Positions 1-8,905 of a stretch of DNA of 19,858 nt are shown here, piece after piece. Each line of letters starts with the position of its first letter. Position 1 is the stretch's first letter. Source of the stretch: JAVJSU01 sp040219275 (GTDB lineage Bacteria; Chloroflexota; Anaerolineae; Aggregatilineales; Phototrophicaceae); contig JAVJSU010000025.1 of assembly GCA_040219275.1 (NCBI GenBank), positions 1 through 19,858 on the forward strand, given 5' to 3'. The translations under genes and the position numbers were made by a program. The notes below the pieces were generated by a model that was given only the letters and a program-made list of their open reading frames with translations, did no database searches and had not been told where the DNA came from.

Positions 1-283
1 GGTCGCAACGACCCCGCACACGCGGATCCGGCAAGTCACCAAAGCACTGTTCTATACTCGCACCGAATTCTGTTGACATGAGGCTTTCCTTTTTCGCCCC
101 ATTGTCTCTCTTTTCCTATTTTGATGCGATTACCCTGGTGTCGAAACACATTTACTAGAACAACACCCGGTGACTGGAATGCGCTCCGGTAAGACACAGT
201 TGTTTATCTATAGTGTCCTGCGAAGCGCATCTTTTAGACTATGGAATTTGATTGATCGTTCTGAGATTTGTTGGTGTCTAATA
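1..283. other. Left edge, no gene supported
   Basis: This stretch lies downstream of the minus-strand serine hydrolase gene. Reading frames open at the left edge on the plus strand close quickly (for example the frame from base 2 ends at a TGA at 74-76), so a gene tail could be present, but nothing is recognisable. A short TGCG/CGCA hairpin followed by TCTTTT sits near 222-237 on the plus strand; it is too short to call a terminator. I see no clear minus-strand terminator for the operon that ends at 284. Confidence 0.3.
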
Positions 284-2236
284 TCACTCCATCCGCTTAT
301 GCAAAACAACAGTCTGCAAAGGATCATCAAGCATACCGATGCTGAGCGTTACAGCACCTTCGCTATCCTGAGAAAATGTCAGGATTAGACCGTTGCTTGC
401 ATAAAAAGTTTCCTGCATCCCTATTATAGCGACCAGCGAAATATCACCATAATCCGTAGCAAGTATAAACCCATCCGTCGCATCGTAACTAAGAGCTATA
501 TCCATGTTGTACTCGCCTACATAGGCACGGATACTATCTTCATCAACCGACACAAATTCTATGCTTTGCAATAGCTCTGCAAGCGTGGCATCAGATGCAG
601 ATTGCGCGGCACGATAGCGTGAATCCGCTTCATGTGACAGGCCAAAGCTAAGTTCAAACACATATTCACGAATAGAACGGGTGAAGTTATGGGCATTTCC
701 TTTGTTGCTCAAAACAACCACACCCAGATCAGAATCCGGTAGGAAGGCAATATCAGATGTGAATCCCTGTGTACCACCGTTATGCCAGATAAGCGGTATA
801 CTATTGTAGGAGTCAATGATCCAGCCCATGCCGTAGTAAATATCACCAACAATGTTGATTACTCCCTGTTGGGTTTCGCTGAGATTTGCTTCGGATACGA
901 TCATTGTGCCATCTGGTGTGATGCCCCGATCAAGCTGTGTTGTCAGATATAGAGCCATATCTTCGATATTTGACCATGATGAACCTGCCGGAGCAACTGG
1001 TACGAGAAATCGTTCCCAATTAATCGGAATCACGTAAAGATTGCGCTCAATAACATCAAATGTATGAGGCAATGCATGGTTTCCGTTGCTTATGACAGCA
1101 TCAAAATCGAAAGTTGTGTTCGACATCCCAATCGGGTCGAAGATGCGTTCCTGCATCAGTGTCGTATACGCGCTGTGAAGATCAGTACCATCACTATCGG
1201 CAACCATGCGGGCGGCGGCATATCCTCCGGTTGCAAACATCAGATTACTGTAACTATACGCTTGTCCTGGAAGTGCAATCATAGGGACTGTTGCAAGCGA
1301 TTCAATGACCTGTTCGGGTGTCTGGTTGATGAGGTATCGCGGTACATTGTATGTTGACACCCCACTCATATTATTCACAAAATCACGGATGCGGATTTGA
1401 TCTGCCGCGTCCTCAGTGGATAAGCTGAAGTCCGGGAAAATAGCCTGTGCCGGGGTGTCCCAACTCAGAATCCCGTCATCTACCAGTGACCCCATCATCA
1501 TCGTCGTCATTGATTTACCAATTGAACCAATCATGAACAGTGTATCAGAGGTGACAGCCTGTTCTGTGCCCATTTCTACCACACCAAAACCCTGTGAATA
1601 GATGATCTCTCCACCTTGCACAATGGCGACGGATGCTCCTGGCACCTCATAAAACGCACTGATGCTGTGAAGGTAGTTTTCAAGGTCAGCCAGCATATCC
1701 GGCGTGATCGGCTGCGACTGTGCATTCGTCAGATCAAGCGTTGTGCCAATGGTGAAACTGAGCAATATGCTGGTGAAATCATCGCTGACCGCTTGTATGG
1801 ACTCCTCATCAGGGGCTTGTAGGATGAGTACGTAAGCTGCATCATCCACAAACTGACCCACTGCCACAGTCATAGCAACATCTGCGGTTATGTAAACCTT
1901 TTGCTTCCAGGTACCGTTGGGCGCGTTCGCTGTGGTCGTTTGTACTGGCTCAGAGTCCAGTTCTGGGCGTGTGATGTTCAGCGCGGTATCAATGCCCTGA
2001 TCTACATTTTCCGCCGGAACAGCAACAAGATAGGTATAGATATTTTCTCCATTACGGAAGGCGTTAAAATTCGGTGTGCTTTCATCAATCCAATCTGCTG
2101 GCATAGCAAATGTGTATTTTCCATTAGGGTCAGTGAACGTTGACGATACAGCATGTGCATTAACTGACACAGACCACAATAATGGTAGTGACAGTAGGAT
2201 ACTGATAATGATTATGAGCCGAATTTGAGTTTTCAT
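284..2236 (-). CDS. Exported beta-lactamase-family serine hydrolase with N-terminal extra domain
   Basis: Predicted penicillin-binding-protein/class C beta-lactamase fold hydrolase (Beta-lactamase family, PF00144 type) acting outside the cytoplasm. The N terminus is a hydrophobic signal sequence (about residues 5-30, ending near NAHA). Residues ~35-165 form a separate domain resembling those that start with a 'YTFAMPADW' type strand, of unknown role. The hydrolase domain follows: SxxK is Ser238-Ile-Gly-Lys241, the YxN motif is Tyr329-Ser-Asn331, and HxG is His485-Asn-Gly. All three catalytic motifs are intact; substrate (peptidoglycan peptide, ester or beta-lactam) cannot be told. I prefer the ATG at 2236 because TGAGGA lies at proper distance before it; an ATG four codons upstream (2248) would use up that Shine-Dalgarno. 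It is the last gene of the leftward operon starting at 4589, but a gap of about 170 bases precedes it, so an internal promoter is possible. Confidence 0.9.
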   Translation of the reverse strand: MKTQIRLIIIISILLSLPLLWSVSVNAHAVSSTFTDPNGKYTFAMPADWIDESTPNFNAFRNGENIYTYLVAVPAENVDQGIDTALNITRPELDSEPVQTTTANAPNGTWKQKVYITADVAMTVAVGQFVDDAAYVLILQAPDEESIQAVSDDFTSILLSFTIGTTLDLTNAQSQPITPDMLADLENYLHSISAFYEVPGASVAIVQGGEIIYSQGFGVVEMGTEQAVTSDTLFMIGSIGKSMTTMMMGSLVDDGILSWDTPAQAIFPDFSLSTEDAADQIRIRDFVNNMSGVSTYNVPRYLINQTPEQVIESLATVPMIALPGQAYSYSNLMFATGGYAAARMVADSDGTDLHSAYTTLMQERIFDPIGMSNTTFDFDAVISNGNHALPHTFDVIERNLYVIPINWERFLVPVAPAGSSWSNIEDMALYLTTQLDRGITPDGTMIVSEANLSETQQGVINIVGDIYYGMGWIIDSYNSIPLIWHNGGTQGFTSDIAFLPDSDLGVVVLSNKGNAHNFTRSIREYVFELSFGLSHEADSRYRAAQSASDATLAELLQSIEFVSVDEDSIRAYVGEYNMDIALSYDATDGFILATDYGDISLVAIIGMQETFYASNGLILTFSQDSEGAVTLSIGMLDDPLQTVVLHKRME

Positions 2237-2263
2237 GATATTCCTCATCTTAGAATGTGTTAA

Positions 2264-2413
2264 TTAATGTGTGATTGTTGAAATCGGTATGAGCTTCTGC
2301 AAAAGTGCTGTGACACGATGTTCGCTCATCCGGCTATTTATGACCGATCCCAGATGCCGAATTTGATACAAGTGTGTATACATCCCGGTGATTGCGATGG
2401 ATCTGCTGCTCAC
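2264..2413 (-). CDS. Possible 49-codon small ORF, uncertain
   Basis: A GTG codon at 2413 overlaps the TGA stop of the DUF1772-like gene in a GTGA arrangement typical of coupled translation, and the frame stays open for 49 codons to a TAA at 2264-2266. An in-frame ATG lies at 2383 without a convincing ribosome site. The product is basic, has no hydrophobic segment, and I do not recognise it. It may be a real small gene, the worn remnant of a longer one, or simply open by chance; it fills most of the otherwise empty spacer inside the operon. Confidence 0.22.
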   Translation of the reverse strand: MSSRSIAITGMYTHLYQIRHLGSVINSRMSEHRVTALLQKLIPISTITH

Positions 2414-2910
2414 AGCCACAGAATCAGACTGAGTAGGATGGCTGTTACAGTAATTGCCATCACAGTACGGAATTGATTCGAGCGATTCCAGCCATCTTCA
2501 AACGCGATACGCGCTTGTCTCAGGGCTGTCACGTTCGTGGTATCCACATTCACGGTTTGGATGGCATTATTGCGTGGAACGTTGATGGCAATCGTCGGAG
2601 CCTGCACACCGATGATGTAGAGTACGGTTGCCACCAGTAGAAAATTGCGCTGCAGGGATTCCAATTGTGTAAAACCGAGGACTGCCGCAGCGATGAGGAA
2701 CAATACGGACCCCATCCATACAAGCATGAACAGCGGATGATTGTTCTGGATGATGCCGTCTATCCCCTGAAAGGCGCGGATGAATTCACCGTCATTCAGC
2801 TTCTTCAGTCCCGGCATGGCGACAACAGCAAAGGCGAAGAGAAATCCGGCAACGAGTGAAACCAGCAGGGTCGCGCTGACGAGTACGATGGGAAAGATGC
2901 TTTCGATCAT
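2410..2910 (-). CDS. DUF1772-like integral membrane protein
   Basis: A 166-aa protein with four predicted membrane segments (about residues 5-30, 60-80, 86-105 and 145-165). The pattern of a first helix ending in 'FAFAVVAMPGLKKL', then a soluble helix with an 'AFQGID..IQNNHPLFM' stretch, fits the DUF1772 family (anthrone-oxygenase-like membrane proteins), whose function is mostly unknown. The length is normal for that family. AAGGAG sits 9 bases before the ATG. It is the third gene of the leftward operon, 33 bases after the alpha/beta hydrolase gene. Family assignment is by eye; an unrelated four-helix protein remains possible. Confidence 0.78.
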   Translation of the reverse strand: MIESIFPIVLVSATLLVSLVAGFLFAFAVVAMPGLKKLNDGEFIRAFQGIDGIIQNNHPLFMLVWMGSVLFLIAAAVLGFTQLESLQRNFLLVATVLYIIGVQAPTIAINVPRNNAIQTVNVDTTNVTALRQARIAFEDGWNRSNQFRTVMAITVTAILLSLILWL

Positions 2911-2943
2911 GATATTTGCTCCTTAAGTGTGATTGATAGACGT

Positions 2944-3987
2944 TTAGCGAACAGCGACTTGCGTTAGGATATCCCGTATAGTGGTGATGACGACCTGAGG
3001 CTGGTCTAGGTGGATGTAGTGAGCAGCATCTTCCACCACGATCCAGTCGCTATTGGTCGATAGTCCAGCCAGTTCCTCCTGCAACTCGAGCCACACACGA
3101 TCCGCCTGCTGCAACATCTCCAACGAGAACTCCGCCGGGAATGCGTCTGGATTATCCGCTTGTTTAGCGTCTGCCGTCAGGACAACCAGTGGCAAATCGC
3201 CCAGCGCGGCAGGAACAGTTGAGGCGTTCAGATTATCGATGCCCGCTAGATCTGCACGGATGCCCGCACAGAAGTGTGATTGATTAAATACCGCGATTTC
3301 TTCTTCATAAACCGGAGTGTCCTCTGCAAACTGCGCGCTTTGTGCACCCATATTCAAAATGCGTAGAATTCCCGTTGGTGCCAATATGCGACACAGGTTC
3401 AGGGTAGGCTCCTGGGCACCTGCCGCCCACGTTGTATACGCTTGTGGTAATCGCGTTTGCTGCTGCTCATGCGACGAGTCGATGAGTACCATCCCGACGA
3501 TGTCATCAGGGTATATGGCGGCATACTCCCGGACATAAACACCGCCCAGCGAATGACCCACTAGAACGTAGGGTGCTGATTCTCCAGCGTTCCCCAGCAG
3601 CGTGTGCAAGGTTCGTGCAACAGCATTTGGGGTCGGCAACTCGCCTGTGTACGCACTCCAACCGATATTCTGGCGGTCATAGACACATGTCCGAACATTC
3701 TGTGAGATCGCTTCCTGTATTTCCCACCAGTTCAGGTATGGCGTCCCCGCGCCGGATTCGAATACAACAGTAGGGCTTCCCGTCCCCTTGCACCGGATAT
3801 GCATCTCAACGTCATCGACTGTAACGAGATTGTCGCTCGTTACATACGCCTCGCGGTCACGCGCCGCTGCCGATTGTTGGTAGAATGCACCAGCAAAAAG
3901 GCCCAATACGACCAGAAAAATGATGATGACTGCGATCTGCCCAATTCTTACCAGGCAGCCTGTAGATTTTGTGGACTTCTGTAACAT
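2944..3987 (-). CDS. Alpha/beta hydrolase, membrane-anchored
   Basis: A 347-aa alpha/beta-fold hydrolase with one N-terminal membrane segment (about residues 15-36), so the catalytic domain (about 50-345) is probably outside the membrane, as an anchored or exported protein. The nucleophile elbow is Gly-His-Ser146-Leu-Gly, the oxyanion region is 'ESGAG' near 77-81, and the likely catalytic histidine is His323 in 'AAHYIHLDQP'; the acid is probably Asp273 or a neighbour. These motifs fit the AB_hydrolase_1 family of esterases and related enzymes; the substrate is not predictable. AGGAG lies 6 bases before the ATG. It is the second gene of the operon, 59 bases after the flavodoxin-domain gene. 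Confidence 0.9.
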   Translation of the reverse strand: MLQKSTKSTGCLVRIGQIAVIIIFLVVLGLFAGAFYQQSAAARDREAYVTSDNLVTVDDVEMHIRCKGTGSPTVVFESGAGTPYLNWWEIQEAISQNVRTCVYDRQNIGWSAYTGELPTPNAVARTLHTLLGNAGESAPYVLVGHSLGGVYVREYAAIYPDDIVGMVLIDSSHEQQQTRLPQAYTTWAAGAQEPTLNLCRILAPTGILRILNMGAQSAQFAEDTPVYEEEIAVFNQSHFCAGIRADLAGIDNLNASTVPAALGDLPLVVLTADAKQADNPDAFPAEFSLEMLQQADRVWLELQEELAGLSTNSDWIVVEDAAHYIHLDQPQVVITTIRDILTQVAVR

Positions 3988-4046
3988 GATTTACTCCTGT
4001 TTTGTTTGCGACTGTCTAAACATTTTGAATGCAGGTCAGTCGATCA

Positions 4047-4589
4047 TTAAAGAATTTTGGCTGTCTGTGTCATTAGCTTTGCGGGCAGAGTATTGGCCCA
4101 ATTGTCGATTGCGTCCCAGTCGCGGTGGTCCCCTTCGGGAAACAGCCCGAGCCTGACCATCGCGCCCAGAGCGATGCGAAAGCGCAGTTCTTTGATCTTC
4201 TTCAGTTCCAGCACACCCGCGAAGTAGCCTTCGCTCACCGGGTTGACAAGCTGGCGTGCTGGTGCCATCCATGCCGATGCCGCGCGCAACCCATTCTGAT
4301 AGCGTGTGGGGTTTTTGGTTGCCAACGCCATGCAAACGAGGAACGTCGCTACTGGTTTCCGAACAAGTTCACGCTGGTGTGTTTCGAGGAATTGCATCGC
4401 TTCGGGTAGCCACTGCTGCTGACGTACCGCGCTGCCCGCGACGACTGCCTGATACTGTGCGACCCCTGTCACTTCCGTCATTGGTCGGGCATCGACCGAG
4501 ATATCGTGTTCTGTAAATGTTCCCCCGATTGCTTCAGCGATTTCGGCGGTCGATCCGCTGCGGCTGGCATAGGTCAATAGAATGGTCAT
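4047..4589 (-). CDS. Flavodoxin-domain protein (HemG-like fold)
   Basis: A 180-aa protein of the flavodoxin_5 type (the family that includes HemG protoporphyrinogen oxidase and other FMN-dependent reductases). The N terminus 'ILLTYASRSGSTAEIAEAIG' carries the FMN-phosphate-binding loop T/S-x-S-G-S-T (about residues 6-13), and 'AVVAGSAVRQQQWLPEA' near 48-65 is the typical second flavin-contact segment. The C-terminal 'DHRDWDAIDNWA' also matches the family. No membrane segment. It would act in the cytoplasm as a flavoprotein electron carrier or reductase; no heme genes are nearby, so a heme role is not supported. AAGGAG is 6 bases before the ATG. First gene of the leftward operon; the shared promoter-like element at 4648-4691 lies just upstream. 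Confidence 0.86.
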   Translation of the reverse strand: MTILLTYASRSGSTAEIAEAIGGTFTEHDISVDARPMTEVTGVAQYQAVVAGSAVRQQQWLPEAMQFLETHQRELVRKPVATFLVCMALATKNPTRYQNGLRAASAWMAPARQLVNPVSEGYFAGVLELKKIKELRFRIALGAMVRLGLFPEGDHRDWDAIDNWANTLPAKLMTQTAKIL

Positions 4590-4647
4590 ACTGTTATCTC
4601 CTTGTCTTGTTTTCCATCTTTATGAAACTCAATCATCTACATACGAG

Positions 4648-4691
4648 AGTCTATGAGATCGGATGTAATCGATAAGCAACCCAAAGTTCTA
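4648..4691 (-). promoter_or_regulatory. Shared promoter-like element, copy A
   Basis: Reading leftwards this 44-bp element has block 1 TAGAACTTTGGGTTGC and block 2 ATCTCATAGACT. Block 2 could hold a -10 box (TAGACT) and block 1 a -35-like TTGCTT 20 bases upstream; that spacing is long, as for activator-dependent promoters. It stands about 59 bases upstream of the flavodoxin gene start, so it would drive the 4589-284 operon. An ATGTAATCGAT (plus strand 4663-4673) lies inside the spacer. In the gapless alignment of 56 bases with copy B (4648-4703 against 6126-6181) about 39 are the same. Confidence 0.6.
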
Positions 4692-4725
4692 CCTGGGGTT
4701 GTATTCTGTGATAGAGAAGGTCAAT

Positions 4726-5781
4726 TCAAACGATCAAGGTGGCAACAGCAGCCACTATGACTCGTCCCAGAAAAGTCAATAAGAACACGGAGACAAAACT
4801 GATAAGCGTGCCCCTTTCCAACGGTAGCGTCGGGATGTCTTCTATCGTTTTGCGTATCGTTGCCAGGCTGTTTAACTTGACGGTTTGTTGCATGACATTG
4901 GCGGACACCGGGGTGTCACTGTTGGCGTAGACTTGCTGAATGAGGGTGCCAAGTTCTTCGTCTATTGCTTGCGTTACACGGCGTTTCTCGGCAATGACGC
5001 GACGATATATTCCCTGCATTGGCAAGAGAAAACTCAGAACGGCCAGGGTAAATGCCATAATCGTTATGTTGATGAGGGCGATATTTGAGAACGTCGCCGG
5101 GTCGGTGACAATACCGAAGAAATTCATCAACAGGAGGCTGATACCCGCATGGGACGATAGTCGAGAGAAGGCGTAAAGCGGTTCACGATTGAACAGATCA
5201 ATGTGTGTCAACATTGTGTGAATGCGACTTACCATACGTAGCTGCCATAAGATGTGGTAGAAGTAAATTGCCATAACAGCAAACGTAAAGACATAAAACA
5301 GGCACTCGATGATGGCAATGAGTGGCGATGTTTGAAACAATGTGCGGATGTAGGGTGTGTTGATGATATAGACGGTAACCAACCCGAGCGAGAGAAGTAG
5401 CGTGATATGTACGCCTCGTCGTGGCATGGTGATCAGTTGATACTCAAGATACAGATATTCATGGTCACTGATCGTCAGGGCGGGTCGAAATGTTGCTAAT
5501 GCCCGCCGTGCAACACGATTCAGATATTCGATCAACATGATCGAGCCAATGGGATAACAAGGGATTGATGAGCGATAGAGATCAAAGGTGCCCACAGGTG
5601 TTAACCCAGCGACCCATGCCAGTGCGTTGAAAGCCACAATCAACAGACCCAGCACTAACAGATAGATCACCCAGATGGAAACCGGTAACTGCTGCACGCC
5701 ATTCAGTACTGAGTCGAATAGACTGGCTCGATGGGTACGACCAGTTGATAGTTTTCCGGACAAAATACGTCGTGCTACCAT
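4726..5781 (-). CDS. Multi-spanning membrane protein of unknown function
   Basis: A 351-aa protein with about five predicted membrane segments: roughly residues 33-58, 125-145, 150-175, 240-262 and 320-348, separated by charged loops. A central segment around 'HAGISLLLMNFFGIV' may be a further half-helix. No catalytic motif is visible and I do not recognise the family. An ATG at 5793 would add four residues, but GGAGG lies five bases before the ATG at 5781, so I take the shorter form. The start follows the stop of the 79-aa gene by under 40 bases, so the two are very likely one transcript controlled by the element at 6110-6170. Confidence 0.8.
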   Translation of the reverse strand: MVARRILSGKLSTGRTHRASLFDSVLNGVQQLPVSIWVIYLLVLGLLIVAFNALAWVAGLTPVGTFDLYRSSIPCYPIGSIMLIEYLNRVARRALATFRPALTISDHEYLYLEYQLITMPRRGVHITLLLSLGLVTVYIINTPYIRTLFQTSPLIAIIECLFYVFTFAVMAIYFYHILWQLRMVSRIHTMLTHIDLFNREPLYAFSRLSSHAGISLLLMNFFGIVTDPATFSNIALINITIMAFTLAVLSFLLPMQGIYRRVIAEKRRVTQAIDEELGTLIQQVYANSDTPVSANVMQQTVKLNSLATIRKTIEDIPTLPLERGTLISFVSVFLLTFLGRVIVAAVATLIV

Positions 5782-5818
5782 GCCATCCTCCATCCTGACA
5801 TTTGATGACTTACCTTCG

Positions 5819-6058
5819 TTATTGGTGATCAGACAGGCGTATGACAGAAACCAGCGTCATGCCGGAGTCGCGAATACGTCGCAGCAAACCGTGCAGTGCC
5901 GCCTGATCCACAACCAGACCGTGCAGCAGGGTATCGCCGTCGTCCGTCAGGGTCATGTCCAGCCCGTCAAACACATCAGCCCAGTGCTCACCAAGGTGAC
6001 CTTCAATCCTGAACTGGTAGATCGGGGTTTGAGTTTTGTTGTCCTGATGATCCGACAT
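5819..6058 (-). CDS. Conserved small protein, 79 aa, unknown function
   Basis: A small soluble protein with the pattern 'YQFRIEGHLGEHWADVFDGL', then 'TLTDDGDTLLHGLVVDQAALHGLLRRIRDSGMTLVSV'. I recognise this layout as a widespread family of about 70-80 aa found in actinobacterial and chloroflexotal genomes, usually annotated hypothetical and often beside membrane proteins or transporters. The Asp-Gln-Ala-Ala-Leu-His-Gly-Leu-Leu core is the conserved helix. No DNA-binding or catalytic motif is visible. The ribosome site is poor (TAGGGA almost touching the ATG). Probably co-transcribed with the membrane protein downstream. Confidence 0.82.
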   Translation of the reverse strand: MSDHQDNKTQTPIYQFRIEGHLGEHWADVFDGLDMTLTDDGDTLLHGLVVDQAALHGLLRRIRDSGMTLVSVIRLSDHQ

Positions 6059-6109
6059 TCCCTAAGATCTGACTTTCTATTGCGGTGCCATCTATCCAGA
6101 GTTGCACCA

Positions 6110-6170
6110 ATCGATTACATTCATCAGTCTATGAGATTGGGGTTGGCTTGTAGGCAACCGAAGGTTCTAT
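6110..6170 (-). promoter_or_regulatory. Shared promoter-like element, copy B
   Basis: Reading leftwards: TAGAACCTTCGGTTGCCTA (block 1), about 13 variable bases, then ATCTCATAGACT (block 2) and, just after it, AATGTAATCGAT (6110-6121). Block 1 contains a small AACC/GGTT hairpin around TTC. TTGCCT and TAGACT, 20 bases apart, could be weak -35 and -10 boxes, giving a leader of about 60 bases for the 79-aa gene at 6058. It lies in the 141-bp gap after the LuxR gene stop. Blocks 1 and 2 and the AATGTAATCGAT tail are shared with copy C on the other strand 7.7 kb away. Confidence 0.65.
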
Positions 6171-6199
6171 TGGGGGGTGTAATGTGGGTGAGGCTGGTT

Positions 6200-8899
6200 C
6201 TAACTCAGGATACCGAGATCGCGGGCACGGTTGATCGCCTGCGTGCGATTGGGGACATTCAGCTTGCCGTAGATGTTGTTGATGTGCTTCTTCACCGTGC
6301 TGAGCGCAATAAACAATTCATCTGCGATAGCCTGGTTGGTCTGACCATTTGCCATCAGATTTAAGACATCGAGTTCGCGCTCACTCAGGGGTTCGATCAG
6401 AAGTTGGTTCGGAGACTTAGCATCGCTATGCGGCTGCAAGTTTTCAAGTAGTTTTTTGACGTAAGCGACGTGGTTGCCGTGCGATAGACAACGAGCAAGT
6501 AACGGTTGAATCGCCTCGCCTTCATCGACGAATATGCGGATATACCCTTCTGGCTCGGCTAATGTGATCGCCTTATCTAACGACAACAACGCGGCAGATG
6601 AATCCCCATTGGCAGAAGATGCCAGTGCCTGCAATATCAGGATTTCAAGTACGCGCCCGGCTCTACCGCCATCACTGGCGGCGTGTCGCAGTCGATCAAG
6701 GAAATCCAGAAGAACCTCAAGCCCGTGTTCATCCGGTTGTCGTTGGTGTTGCGCGAGTTTGACCCGTGCCAATGTGATGTGGTCAAACTCATCGGAGACA
6801 TGGAGGACATCCTCTGTCGATAAGTCACGTCGCTGTATCCAATCCAGTGCGTCATCTAATCGTCCCTGTTTCAGTAAAAACCTTGCTCTCAGCGATTCAG
6901 GGGGAGATATATTCGGAGGCGTTCCTAACTTGAAATCGTTTTTAGCATCTTCCAGCAGAGCCATTGCATCGTCATAGTGACCTGCCGCAACACGAATCTG
7001 TGCTAGCACAACTTTTGAGCGATACGCATCAAACCCGATGAGTGCTCTCGACAACTGTTTCGCGCCGGTATTGATCTGTTGTTCTGCGGTTTCAAGATCG
7101 TTCCACTCAAGATATAGTGCGCCTAATCCCACGTAAAAGCTGATGCTCATCGGAATGGCACGACTATCAGCAGATTTTGCCAGTTTCAGTGCCTCATGAT
7201 AACGGTCATGTGCCTGACGTAATTTACCCTGTAGCACCCTAATTTCGGCAAGGACAACGGTTCCGTATACCTGAAAATAGAGGTTATCTGCCGCAACAAA
7301 ACTCTGTAAGCTATCTGTAATGGCATCATAAGCATCACCGAGATCACTATTTGCCCATTGTGCCAGACCCAAAAATAGCGATGTTAGACCCATCCAGTAA
7401 TGTTGATCGTGCGCCAACAATGTCAATGCGCGTTGTGCGTGATAAATCGTCTCTTCGATATTCTGGCGTGCTTGCGATAAATAGGCACGGGCAGTTGCGG
7501 TTGTTCCAGCAAGTAACTCAAACTGTGCTTGATTGACAATAATCGCCTCATGATCGACGCGCTCATCAATGATTTCCAGCCACCTCTCAGCTTTTTCTAG
7601 ATAATAATCTACCGTATCCAGATTCCTGGTATCGAGCAATGCCCACGCATAGGCAACAATGAGAACGGGACGCACTTCCAGAATTTCATCAGGCATCTTC
7701 TGTACCCATCTGAGAAATTCTGTAGGCTGTATATTCTGTGCAACGAAAGGCCACGATAACTCAATTAAGTTTGCCGCTTGCTCAAAGTCATTTGCGGCAA
7801 AGGCATAGCGGACAGCGACTGAACGGAATCCGTTTTGCTCGTGCCAGAGGCTCGCGCGTTTTTGCCAATCCGCGACGCTATCTGGATCGGCTTTGCGGGC
7901 ATAGGTCTGCAAGACCTCGGCAAACAAATGGTGATAGCGGTACCACTGCCGCTGATTATCCAAAGGCACGAGGAGCATATTGCTCCGTTCCAATTGCTCC
8001 AGCATCGCCTGACTGTCATCTCGACCGGTCACCGCATCACATAGTGAGGCACAGAGCCGATCCAGTATCGATGTCTGAAACAGAAAATCCCGCACAGGGT
8101 CCGGCTGATGATCCAGCACTTCCTCAACCAGATAATCCACGATGAAGCGGTGGGTACCGGTGAATAATTGGACAAAGGTGTGTGTGTCTGGTTGTCCTTG
8201 CATGGAAATAGCCGCTAATTGAAGTCCAGCAATCCAACCTTCGGTGCGCCGCTCCAATGCGATGATGTCTTCACCAGACAGATTTAATCCCATCGCGCTA
8301 TTTAGAAATGCTGCTGCTTCGTCTGCTGTGAAGCGCAGGTCAGCGGCGCGCAGTTCGGTTAACTGAGCGCGTGCCCGTAAACGTGCCAGCGGCAGGCGCG
8401 GGTCCTCGCGGGTGGTGATGATCAGGTGCATCTGGGGCGGCTGGTTGTCAATCAGAAATGCCAGAGAATTGTCGATCTCATGACTGTCTAGAATGTGATA
8501 ATCATCCAGTACCAGCACAAAATCTTGTTGAATTGCCGCCAGTTCGTTGAGTAGCGGTGTCAGCAGTGAGTCGATGGGCGGCGGTTGCGGCGATTCGAGC
8601 AGCTTCAGAAGCCCTGCACCAATCTCTGGTTCAATCGTTCGCAGTGCGGCGATGAAGTGCGTGATGAAGCGCACCGGGTCGCTATCGGCTTCGTCCAGCG
8701 AGAGCCATGCAGCCGGACGCTCATCGCTGGCGATCCATCCTGTGACCAGCGTTGTCTTGCCAAATCCGGCAGGCGCGGAGATGAGGGTTAATTTACCGCG
8801 TAAGCCTCCGTTCATTCGGTCAAGCAGTCTCGCACGGAGAACCGAGCCGGAGCGCAGCACGGGTATATACAGTTTCGTGGCAAGAATTTGTGCAGACAT
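6200..8899 (-). CDS. MalT-like LuxR-family ATPase transcription regulator (LAL)
   Basis: An 899-aa regulator of the large ATP-binding LuxR (LAL/MalT) type. Walker A is 'APAGFGKTT' (about 42-50) and Walker B is 'FVLVLDDYH' (about 127-135); then comes the STAND ATPase region with 'EGWIAGLQLAA', a winged-helix part near 300-350, a long helical repeat (TPR-like) region about 360-800, and a C-terminal LuxR helix-turn-helix ('LSERELDVLNLMANGQTNQAIADEL', 'STVKKHINNIYGKL'). The family acts as ligand-controlled activators. No Shine-Dalgarno precedes the ATG; instead a TAGAAT box lies so that transcription could begin at the A of the ATG, giving a leaderless mRNA. It stands divergently from the kinase/regulator operon and next to copy B of the shared element, making it the first candidate to act on the three copies. 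Confidence 0.95.
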   Translation of the reverse strand: MSAQILATKLYIPVLRSGSVLRARLLDRMNGGLRGKLTLISAPAGFGKTTLVTGWIASDERPAAWLSLDEADSDPVRFITHFIAALRTIEPEIGAGLLKLLESPQPPPIDSLLTPLLNELAAIQQDFVLVLDDYHILDSHEIDNSLAFLIDNQPPQMHLIITTREDPRLPLARLRARAQLTELRAADLRFTADEAAAFLNSAMGLNLSGEDIIALERRTEGWIAGLQLAAISMQGQPDTHTFVQLFTGTHRFIVDYLVEEVLDHQPDPVRDFLFQTSILDRLCASLCDAVTGRDDSQAMLEQLERSNMLLVPLDNQRQWYRYHHLFAEVLQTYARKADPDSVADWQKRASLWHEQNGFRSVAVRYAFAANDFEQAANLIELSWPFVAQNIQPTEFLRWVQKMPDEILEVRPVLIVAYAWALLDTRNLDTVDYYLEKAERWLEIIDERVDHEAIIVNQAQFELLAGTTATARAYLSQARQNIEETIYHAQRALTLLAHDQHYWMGLTSLFLGLAQWANSDLGDAYDAITDSLQSFVAADNLYFQVYGTVVLAEIRVLQGKLRQAHDRYHEALKLAKSADSRAIPMSISFYVGLGALYLEWNDLETAEQQINTGAKQLSRALIGFDAYRSKVVLAQIRVAAGHYDDAMALLEDAKNDFKLGTPPNISPPESLRARFLLKQGRLDDALDWIQRRDLSTEDVLHVSDEFDHITLARVKLAQHQRQPDEHGLEVLLDFLDRLRHAASDGGRAGRVLEILILQALASSANGDSSAALLSLDKAITLAEPEGYIRIFVDEGEAIQPLLARCLSHGNHVAYVKKLLENLQPHSDAKSPNQLLIEPLSERELDVLNLMANGQTNQAIADELFIALSTVKKHINNIYGKLNVPNRTQAINRARDLGILS

Positions 8900-8905
8900 G
8901 AGTAT

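Noticed and set aside
230..250. TAGACT near 237 as a possible fourth copy of the shared element
   Set aside because: Only the six-base core is present; the TAGAAC…GGTTGC block is missing at the needed distance.
4047..4589. Assigning hemG to the flavodoxin-domain protein
   Set aside because: The fold fits, but no heme-synthesis genes or HemG-specific loop could be identified, so a gene name would overstate the evidence.
6534..6977. 147-codon plus-strand open frame within the LAL gene
   Set aside because: It lies wholly opposite a well-supported protein with clear domains, has no ribosome site, and its product is serine/arginine-rich as expected of a reverse-frame shadow.
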